Origin: Bacillota bacterium
GTDB lineage: Bacteria > Bacillota > Clostridia > Monoglobales > Firm-18
Length of the DNA: 64,000 nt
Assembly: GCA_022706765.1 (NCBI GenBank)
Contig: JAKJBX010000001.1
Span: 62,001 to 126,000 of the forward strand
Direction of reading: 5' to 3'
The position numbers were made by a program, and so were the translations under genes. Shown here piece by piece: positions 42,101 through 48,767 of this stretch. The notes beneath the pieces were generated by a model. That model was not told the DNA's origin and ran no database searches. It saw only the letters and a program-made list of their open reading frames with translations. Within the stretch, counting starts at the first letter, position 1. Each line of letters opens with the position of its first letter.

Positions 42101-44298
42101 TGTATGATAATAATAACCAGCCGCTTGAGTCCGTTTATATGTGCTGCCGTGAAGTAAACGGCAGGGTGACGGATGCCGTGCTGTATCTGTTCAGGAACGG
42201 TTTTTACGAGCCGCAGCCGTCGGAGGTCATCGAACTTTACACGGCGACCGACTTTGTGGGCGCGTCCGTCAGCTACCGCAATGAAACGGACGATGCGCAG
42301 GAACCTGTCCTTGTGCTGGCACGCTACAAGAACGGCAGGCTCGTGGAAGTATCGCAGACGGCAAAGACCGCCCAGCCGGATGAGCTGTGCACGTTCAAGG
42401 ATATGCTGATCTCCGACCTTGACAACGGCGAAACCGTCAAGGCGATGCTGCTCGACGGCTTAGACAGTATGAAGCCGCTGACGCCGGTATCCTCCACAGT
42501 GATTGCGGGAGAGCGCAAAGCCATAGGCGGCGGGCTGACAGTCAACAGCGGGGACGTCACGGGTGTCCAAATCGTCGGCGATGCCGTTCGCCTGACGCTG
42601 TCCGGCACGCCGGATACCGTCGATATTGCCGCGGACGCCGGGATTTATGTGAACGGTATTCCCTCGGCGGATGTTTATGCAATCTTCAATGACTTTTACG
42701 GAGAGTCGTATTTGCAGGATTATGACAGTGCGGCCGGTCGATACCGAAGTGTATACTTCGATAACTATACCAATTTCATTGTGGACTATGTGGATAAGGC
42801 AGCCAAGCGGGTATTTTTTGTGGATGACGCTTCGATCTCATATGACGAAAGCCTTCCCGATTTCTTTGCGGTTTTGATGGATACGGACGGCAGTCTGCTC
42901 GAATGGACGGATTTGCAGGAGAACGATGTCCTTTCGGCACGCGGGGCAGGAAATGTTTTCATAGCGACCCGCATCAGAAGCAGCGTCACAGGCAGCATCA
43001 CGGCGTTTGCGCAGGGTGTGAGACACGATACGGCTGAGGTTGACGGCGTTGCATATGCCGTGTACAGATCGAACATTTTCACCGATGAATTTATACTCGG
43101 GCAGTCCGGTATCTTCTATCTTGACCGTTTCGGCAGGATCGCTTACGCCGACTGGGACATTTCGCTCTACCGCAATTACGGCTACGTTTACGATTATGCC
43201 GTCACGTATGGTATTCGCCGGACATTGGAAATCGCCCTGTTCACCCGCTATGGAGATAATGTGGTCCTCAGTGCAGCGGACAGGGTCACGATCATGAATC
43301 ACCCGACGCTGGGTACCGGCTATGCGCTGGGAGGCGACGAGGCTGCCGTTTGGCTGGACGCCGCGCCCGATATGCGTTTTATTCAATTTGACGTAAACGA
43401 TGCGGGTGCAATCGAAACCATCGTCTATCCTTTGCCGGAATTTGGGGTCAAGGGTTCGCGTATATTTTCGATGTATGCGGAAGGGGACGACGCGCAATAC
43501 TTTCATAACACGCAGTCTCTTTGGGTTGACGGACGGAGGGCGACCGTCACCGATAAAACCGAGATATTCCTTATAAATCCGGAGGACAACCGGGACAGCG
43601 CAATACTTTCGCTTTCCGACTTAGTGGACGACTACGGCGGCATGGACGGCGTCAGCGTATATGACGTCGGCTGGGACGGCGCAATCGGCGCGGTTCTCAT
43701 GGATTATCGCCGCGCTGACCTAACGTCGGACAATACCGGCATCGCGATGATACAAAGAACCAGTCGATCCGTGAACAGCGACGGCGACGATATTTATATT
43801 TTAACCTACTTGCAGGATGGTCAGCCGAAAACAGTCTCCACGGTCAGCGACGGCTTTGATTTGCAGGTCGGCGACGTGATTGTCCCGAGGCTCAACTCAC
43901 ACGGCGAGCTTCAAGAGAACTACCGTAACGTCGCAAGAATAAACGCATCATCCAACCATGTCGTACCCGGACCCGGATTTATTGAGCCGGACATGGGCAT
44001 GGACAGCGTTTATTACCTTGGCGAAATATCGGATGTCAAGGGCAGCCGGATCACGATTGAAGCCGACTTTTTCGAAGACTTTATCATTCCCTCGTCGGCG
44101 AACGTCTATGTTTATGATGAAGGCGCGGTCAGCCTTAACAGAGTACGCCTTGCAGGCTACGACTTTATCAACGTCTTGTATAAAGAGGACGGTGTGCTGT
44201 ATAACAGTGCAAGCCACGATGAGCTGGCGTCGGCATATGTGCTGATTCGTGAATATAAAGGAAAAATCGTCGACGTGGTGATTTATCTGTTTATATAA
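39193..44298 (+). pseudogene. Large SLH-domain cell-surface protein, disrupted by two frameshifts near its 5' end
   Basis: ATG 39193 (GAGGGATGAG upstream) encodes a signal peptide, MRRITAMLLCICLVASFMPV then AAA, but this frame ends at TGA 39328. The next frame continues as THDEASVQAYVDISNPG to TAA at 39539, and a third frame (same phase as the first) runs as LKGIITYNGVTTYPEV to 44298, 1580 residues from 39556. The long part has three SLH repeats (VGYEDGTFKASGALSRAEL; MSGYADGTFLPEAPVTLEHV; then VSRGALARLMINA), which bind secondary cell-wall polymer. It then carries a roughly 600-residue region present twice (for example IPESANVYVYEE and IPSSANVYVYDE; VTDAVLYLF and IVDVVIYLF). It may be a decayed gene, a phase-variable gene, or sequence error. 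Confidence 0.8.
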
Positions 44299-44321
44299 CG
44301 CGTCAAACAAGATAGCGCATC

Positions 44322-44361
44322 AAAAAAAGACCGCCGGAGCATTTGCTCTGGCGGTCTTTTT
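44322..44361. terminator. Bidirectional intrinsic terminator
   Basis: AAAAAGACCGCCGGAGCA pairs with TGCTCTGGCGGTCTTTTT, with A-runs and T-runs on both sides, between the convergent SLH and C1 protease genes. Confidence 0.93.
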
Positions 44362-44367
44362 GGCGTT

Positions 44368-46536
44368 TCAGTCGTAAATCAGGGCGCCGGTATGCGGCGA
44401 CAAGCCCGACAGGCTATTGATAAACAGGATTTTGATCTTATATTGGCTGATATCGTCGGCATTCATGTAAAACGCTGCGGTATACGGCTTGCTCTGCCCG
44501 GACGCCAGGCGGAGCGTCGAAGTGTCCTGCGCCGAAACGGCGATGCCCTTCAAGACGTCCTTGCCGCCCACAGTCTTATACAGCGCCAGCGCAACCGTGA
44601 CGTCAAGCGGCGAGATCGTGTGGTTCTCCACCATGGCGCTCAGGCTCAAAAGACCGCTCTGTGCCCCCGACAGCGCCGCAAAGGCGGTAGGCGTCGAAAT
44701 GTTTTTACTGCCCAGCATCAGGGTGACGCCCTCTTGTGTGACGTCGCTAAATGCCTGGTCGTTATCGGTGATCGTGATGATTGACGTGTGGTCGGTCATC
44801 AGCGCGCCGTCCGACGGGCTGCTCAGCACCAGTGAGAACGTTTCGTCGCCCTCCTTGATCCTGTCGTCTATGATCGGGATAGATATCGTCTTGACCGTTT
44901 CATTTTCCGCAAAGCTGAGCGTGCTCGAAACGGCGGTGTAATCAAGCCCTGCCGAAGCGGTGCCGGACGCTGTCGCGTAATTTACCGTGACGGGCTCTTG
45001 GGTGTTTTGGCTTCTGACGACCGTGACGACCGCATTGCCCGCATCCTCCGATACGGTGTACGAAGCCTGCTGGACGCCGATGCTTACGGGGGTGATATCG
45101 GTAAACGCCTTGATGCAGAAGTTTGATTCGGCAAAGACCGGCAGATCGGACAATGCCCACCACATATTATCGTCAACGCTGTATCCGACAAAGCTCTCAT
45201 ACGGATTTGCCGACGCCTTTGACGAAATAATTTTACCCGACGCATCCTTTGCGTCCGGAGACTCTATGGCTACCGGATAGTTGAATCCGGGGGTCGTCAG
45301 TTCGACCGCAACGATGAACTTCTCCCCGGCGGCAAGGCTTGCGGGCGTATCCAGTCGGATGGTGTAGTAGCCGGGGTATGTAATGGTACCCGATTGTTGG
45401 AAGGTAAACGCGTCCGAGTCGATGTCCCCGCCGTCATAGCCGGGCATTGTGTATATTTTATAGGACGTGTTTTCCGCAAGCGCGTAAAACGATACGGCGG
45501 AAAGCTTTTCAAACTGGCTGCTGCTTGCGGTGAAAACATTGAGACCGGCTAAGGTTTCGTCGCCGACGCCCATACTGCTTGTGGCGCCTAACGGGTCGTA
45601 CTGATAAATATTATCGTAATTATCCTTGTCCTCCGCCGAAGCGATGGCGTAGCTGTATTGTCCGATCAGCTTGTCATAATAGGACACATAGAAGTAGCCG
45701 TTGTCGCCGTAACCGTCGCCCCAGGAGTTTTTGCAGATGAACGCACCGTTAGCGGGGGGCTGAGTCAGAAAGTTTGTTTTGGAAAAGCTGTTGTCCCAGC
45801 CGACGATCGTAATACCGTGGTTAATAATGCTTGACGGACCGTTATAGTAATGCGCATTGTTTGCCATGCTGTATGACAAGCTGTCATACAGCATGGCGGC
45901 GGACACCGAGCCGTACTCCATCACGGCGCGCTTTATCCGCTCAACATCAACGATATCTTCGGTCAGATAAACAATATCCTGAATGTGCTTGCGCACCTTA
46001 TCCGGCATGTAACCCATCGTCAAGTTGTAAGCGAAAGGGCGGTAAGCGTAATCGTCGGTCTCAAAGACAGGTCCCGCCCATCTTGCAAGATACGCGACCG
46101 CAAATTCACGGTTTCCGCCCTCGTCATAAGTCACGTCAAAGCCATGGTTGTTCATCAGGTTTCTTTCGGAAAAATCATAGACCTGCTGACCGTTTTTGAT
46201 GAGCAGCGACTCAACAGACGACAGCGCCGCAAAAGCCCAGCAAGGACCGTCGACGAATTGATTCTTCGCAGGGCTTTGATAGACGGGGTCATACTTCGAG
46301 GGCAGCGGCATGCCTGAAAAAAGCAGACCCGACTTTGCTTGGTTTGACCTGGCTATCCGCAGCGGCGAAGGGATATATCCGCCGTAATCCTGTGGGTTTT
46401 CCAAATATTCCGCATACTCGTCGCTGACCGGCGCAGTTTCAAACTGCGGCACAGCGGCAAAGGTAACGCCTTGGACCATCTGCAACAAGACTAAGGCGGT
46501 CGCAAACAACCGCTTGAACAGTGCTTTCCTATGCAT
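44368..46536 (-). CDS. Secreted papain-family (C1) cysteine protease with lectin-like and Calx-beta domains
   Basis: A 722-residue exported protein. A signal peptide (LFKRLFATALVLLQMVQGVT) precedes a C1A peptidase domain with catalytic Cys99 in FVDGPCWAFAALSSVES, His240 in INHGITIVGWDN and Asn270 in CKNSWGDGYGDNGYF; Gln93 forms the oxyanion hole. A beta-rich region with NVFTASSSQFEKLSAVSFYA looks like the lectin-like domain that often follows this protease. A Calx-beta domain follows (SYTVSEDAGNAVVTVVRS to ITITDND, residues about 510-610), then a C-terminal beta domain. ATG 46536 has GGAGGTGG upstream. Likely role: surface or extracellular proteolysis. Confidence 0.9.
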   Translation of the reverse strand: MHRKALFKRLFATALVLLQMVQGVTFAAVPQFETAPVSDEYAEYLENPQDYGGYIPSPLRIARSNQAKSGLLFSGMPLPSKYDPVYQSPAKNQFVDGPCWAFAALSSVESLLIKNGQQVYDFSERNLMNNHGFDVTYDEGGNREFAVAYLARWAGPVFETDDYAYRPFAYNLTMGYMPDKVRKHIQDIVYLTEDIVDVERIKRAVMEYGSVSAAMLYDSLSYSMANNAHYYNGPSSIINHGITIVGWDNSFSKTNFLTQPPANGAFICKNSWGDGYGDNGYFYVSYYDKLIGQYSYAIASAEDKDNYDNIYQYDPLGATSSMGVGDETLAGLNVFTASSSQFEKLSAVSFYALAENTSYKIYTMPGYDGGDIDSDAFTFQQSGTITYPGYYTIRLDTPASLAAGEKFIVAVELTTPGFNYPVAIESPDAKDASGKIISSKASANPYESFVGYSVDDNMWWALSDLPVFAESNFCIKAFTDITPVSIGVQQASYTVSEDAGNAVVTVVRSQNTQEPVTVNYATASGTASAGLDYTAVSSTLSFAENETVKTISIPIIDDRIKEGDETFSLVLSSPSDGALMTDHTSIITITDNDQAFSDVTQEGVTLMLGSKNISTPTAFAALSGAQSGLLSLSAMVENHTISPLDVTVALALYKTVGGKDVLKGIAVSAQDTSTLRLASGQSKPYTAAFYMNADDISQYKIKILFINSLSGLSPHTGALIYD

Positions 46537-46633
46537 ATTTCCACCTCCGAATATGATATCATTGCACCTCGCCGTTTTCGGGCGCTTTTTGTGCGGGGAA
46601 TATCGGCGGCGCAAATCATATCTGCTTATAAGT

Positions 46634-46662
46634 ATTATATCAGACTGATAAAATAATGTAAA
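46634..46662 (-). promoter_or_regulatory. Predicted SigA promoter for the C1 protease gene
   Basis: On the minus strand TTTACA (46662-46657), 17-bp spacer, TATAAT (46639-46634); about 100-nt leader to the ATG. Confidence 0.75.
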
Positions 46663-46665
46663 TGG

Positions 46666-46694
46666 TTGAAATATAAAATAAATCGTAGTATGAT
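46666..46694 (+). promoter_or_regulatory. Predicted promoter for the small membrane protein gene
   Basis: TTGAAA 46666-46671, 17-bp spacer, TATGAT 46689-46694, only 3 bp from the -35 box of the divergent protease promoter. Confidence 0.65.
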
Positions 46695-46716
46695 AATGTT
46701 GAAAGGGGCTGTTATC

Positions 46717-47040
46717 ATGTACCGGTTTCTTAAAACGCACGAGGCTTACATAAAACAAGCGGCGGCATCCGCCCCGCCGGAGCAGCTTTTGCGGCTCAAA
46801 GCCTACCATATGACGCAGATCCGCTTTTTGCAGCATGAACGGCTGATGCATCTTTTGGTGACGCTGTTTTTCGGTATGCTGCTGTTTGCCTCCTATGTCC
46901 TGACCTGCTTTTGCCCCGTACCTTTTCTCTTTGCGTTGGATGTGATCGTCACGGTGCTTGAACTGTTTTATATCGTCCACTATTACAGGCTGGAAAACGG
47001 CGTCCAGCGTTGGTATACGATTTATAATGATATGAAGTGA
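46717..47040 (+). CDS. Small membrane protein of unknown function
   Basis: A 107-residue protein from ATG 46717 (AAAGGGG 8 nt upstream; a longer in-frame reading starts inside the promoter and is rejected). A charged N-terminal helix (EAYIKQAAASAPPEQLLRLK) precedes two adjacent membrane helices (LMHLLVTLFFGMLLFASYVL and FLFALDVIVTVLELFYIVHY) and a short basic/aromatic tail. I recognise no family. It is monocistronic, divergent from the C1 protease gene with adjoining promoters, so the two may be co-regulated. Codon use is like its neighbours. Confidence 0.75.
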   Translation: MYRFLKTHEAYIKQAAASAPPEQLLRLKAYHMTQIRFLQHERLMHLLVTLFFGMLLFASYVLTCFCPVPFLFALDVIVTVLELFYIVHYYRLENGVQRWYTIYNDMK

Positions 47041-47102
47041 CGCGCAACATCCGTCGCCGCTTTTCTGCCCGCACCGCCGTCGACATTCTTGCCTTGCGCC
47101 GG

Positions 47103-47276
47103 TATGGCTTTGCCCTCCCGCCTTGTTGCGAACAAAGAAGCCAATTTTTGTCCACATCATCGTCGCCGCCCTTGCCTTGTAATGAACAAGGAATCCAATG
47201 ACATCGCTTTCACCTGCGTCATTGTCACCGTCCTTACCTTGTTTGTCCTTCTGCCTTAATATGAACAAACAAATCC
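47103..47276. repeat. Degenerate tandem repeat array in the spacer before perR
   Basis: Read on the minus strand, TTGGATTCCTTGTTCATTAC then AAGGCAAGG (about 47165-47195) has a diverged neighbour TTGGCTTCTTTGTTCGCAAC then AAGGCGGGAGGG (about 47108-47140) and a weaker third (GGATTTGTTTGTTCATATTA then AGGCAGAAGG, about 47240-47276). Period is roughly 55-70 bp. Each unit can form a small hairpin (TTGTTC/GAACAA). The 47041-47347 spacer holds nothing else. It resembles neither the 88-bp family nor a gene. Confidence 0.6.
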
Positions 47277-47347
47277 TGCGGCACTGCATGCCTGTCATGC
47301 GCAACGGTATAAGCTTCTTGACCGACAGCAAAAAAACAAAAAAATAC

Positions 47348-47376
47348 TTGACAAATTATAAAAGTGCCAATATAAT
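47348..47376 (+). promoter_or_regulatory. Predicted SigA promoter for perR-rubrerythrin
   Basis: TTGACA 47348-47353, 17-bp spacer, TATAAT 47371-47376: a consensus promoter. Confidence 0.88.
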
Positions 47377-47381
47377 ATTAG

Positions 47382-47396
47382 TAACGATTATCGTTA
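47382..47396 (+). promoter_or_regulatory. Fur/PerR-type operator (7-1-7 inverted repeat)
   Basis: TAACGATTATCGTTA is a perfect 7-1-7 palindrome, the architecture of Fur/PerR/Zur boxes, placed at the expected transcription start just upstream of a Fur-family gene. It predicts autoregulation of perR and control of rubrerythrin. Confidence 0.8.
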
Positions 47397-47413
47397 TTAT
47401 TTGAGGTGATATT

Positions 47414-47797
47414 ATGCTTCAAAAACACAGCAAACAGCGTGAGGCGATTTTGGCGGAGCTCTCCGCCCGAAAAGACCATCCGACTGCGGACGACATCTAT
47501 ACTGTTCTTCGGAAATCGCATCCAAACATCAGCTTGGGAACGGTCTATCGCAACCTTTCAGCATTGGCGGACAGCGGAAAAATTCTGCGGCTTCATAACG
47601 GAAAGGGGTCGGACCGTTTTGACGCAGATATATCGCAGCACTGTCATTTCAAGTGCACCGTCTGCGGCTGCGTATCAGATTTTTCGGCGGATGCCGGCAG
47701 TGTGCTGCCGCCGCTTGACCGGGAGTGTTTTGAGGGCAGGATTGACGGCTATTCATTGATGTTTTATGGTGTTTGTGAAAAATGTCTTCAAAAATAA
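47414..47797 (+). CDS. perR: Peroxide-responsive Fur-family repressor (PerR-like)
   Basis: A 127-residue metalloregulator. The winged-helix part contains HPTADDIYTVLRKSHPNISL and GTVYRNLSALADSG. Residues that bind the regulatory metal in PerR have counterparts: the His of HPTADD, Asp of DRFD, two His in QHCHFKC, and Asp of VSDF, the last being typical of PerR rather than Fur. Two CxxC pairs (CTVC and CEKC) form the structural zinc site. It has its own operator-like palindrome and is followed 21 bp later by rubrerythrin, fitting a peroxide-defence unit. Confidence 0.85.
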   Translation: MLQKHSKQREAILAELSARKDHPTADDIYTVLRKSHPNISLGTVYRNLSALADSGKILRLHNGKGSDRFDADISQHCHFKCTVCGCVSDFSADAGSVLPPLDRECFEGRIDGYSLMFYGVCEKCLQK

Positions 47798-47818
47798 AAA
47801 ATTTAAGGAGGAAAAGCA

Positions 47819-48361
47819 ATGAAAAAGTTTGTTTGCAGCGTATGCGGTTATGTGCATGAGGGGGATGAGCCGCCGGAAAAGTGTCCTGTCTGTCGCGCGC
47901 CTAAGGAAAAGTTTAATGAAATGACGGGGGATATGGCATGGGCTGACGAGCATGTCATCGGCGTCGCCGCAGGTGTTGAGGAGGATATTGTCGAGCATTT
48001 GCGCGCCAACTTTATGGGTGAGTGCACAGAAGTCGGCATGTATCTTGCGATGAGCCGTCAAGCGGACAGGGAAGGCTTTCCCGAGATTGCCGAGGCGTAC
48101 AAGCGGATTGCGTTTGAGGAAGCGGAGCACGCCGCAAAGTTTGCGGAGCTTTTGGGCGAGGTCGTCCATGCGGACACCAAGCACAACCTGAAAGTCAGGG
48201 TGGAGGCGGAGTATGGCGCATGTGACGGCAAAAAGCAGCTGGCGACAAGGGCAAAAGCGCTTGGATACGACGCCATCCACGATACTGTCCATGAAATGTG
48301 CAAGGACGAGGCAAGGCATGGCAAAGCGTTCAAGGGTCTGCTTGAAAGACATTTTAGATAG
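47819..48361 (+). CDS. Reverse rubrerythrin (N-terminal rubredoxin domain)
   Basis: A 180-residue non-haem diiron peroxidase. Unlike classic rubrerythrin, the rubredoxin-like domain is at the N-terminus (C6, C9, C22, C25 in CSVCGYVH and [12 protein letters not shown]), followed by the four-helix diiron domain with [18 protein letters not shown] and [16 protein letters not shown]. Such reverse rubrerythrins reduce hydrogen peroxide and oxygen in clostridia and are PerR-controlled. GGAGG lies just before ATG 47819. It ends at a repeat-derived terminator. Confidence 0.93.
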   Translation: MKKFVCSVCGYVHEGDEPPEKCPVCRAPKEKFNEMTGDMAWADEHVIGVAAGVEEDIVEHLRANFMGECTEVGMYLAMSRQADREGFPEIAEAYKRIAFEEAEHAAKFAELLGEVVHADTKHNLKVRVEAEYGACDGKKQLATRAKALGYDAIHDTVHEMCKDEARHGKAFKGLLERHFR

Positions 48362-48376
48362 AGCGTGTCCGTACGT

Positions 48377-48485
48377 AAAAAAGTGCCTTACGGCACTTTT
48401 TGGTGCGCTAGCGCAAGCCTTTGCCAAGGAATGAATTCATTGCTTTTATCTAATAGGAAATTCAAGAAATTTTCTATTAGATAAA
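48377..48485 (-). repeat. Dispersed repeat, inverted copy, acting as rubrerythrin terminator
   Basis: AAAAAAGTGCC-ttac-GGCACTTTTT (48377-48401) is a ready-made terminator, followed by GGTGCGCTAGCGCAAGCC, then TTTGCCAAGGAATGAATTCA (the core in reverse) and the palindrome TTATCTAATAGGAAATT (48446-48462) with its partner ending near 48484. Beyond it, GCGTTCGAGCGCGTATGCGC leads into a second small hairpin. The 48362-48645 spacer contains only these structures. Confidence 0.9.
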
Positions 48486-48645
48486 GAAGCGTTCGAGCGC
48501 GTATGCGCTTTCTCGAACGCCTCTGATTTTGCGTAATTTTCTATGAGTGAACAAAACGCCCGTCCTTTGCTGGATTTTCCGGTAAAGGACGGGCGTTGAC
48601 ATTTAGGCATCATTTCACTTTTTTGAAATTTAATATAATTTTTTG

Positions 48646-48674
48646 TTGAATTTTGGGCGGCAATACAGTATAAT
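48646..48674 (+). promoter_or_regulatory. Predicted SigA promoter for the 7TM GGDEF/HD-GYP gene
   Basis: TTGAAT 48646-48651, 17-bp spacer, TATAAT 48669-48674. Leader of about 90 nt; no c-di-GMP riboswitch pattern recognised. Confidence 0.78.
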
Positions 48675-48767
48675 GTTAGTTAGAATGGCGCAGAATTTAA
48701 CAATTCATGGAATAAATGGACATCACAGGGGCTTTCACGTAAATATTAAGTGAAATGGGGCAATAGA

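Noticed and set aside
46537..47331. Open extension upstream of the C1 protease start on the minus strand
   Set aside because: The signal peptide, the GGAGGTGG site and the promoter place the start at 46536; the extension crosses the promoter, a divergent gene and a repeat array.
48485..48530. GCGTTCGAGCGCGTATGCGC as a tRNA fragment
   Set aside because: No acceptor stem or anticodon arm can be drawn; it is a small hairpin shared with the repeat block near 55110.
48675..48767. c-di-GMP riboswitch before the GGDEF/HD-GYP gene
   Set aside because: The leader is short and lacks the conserved GEMM elements; the same holds for 51602-51932.
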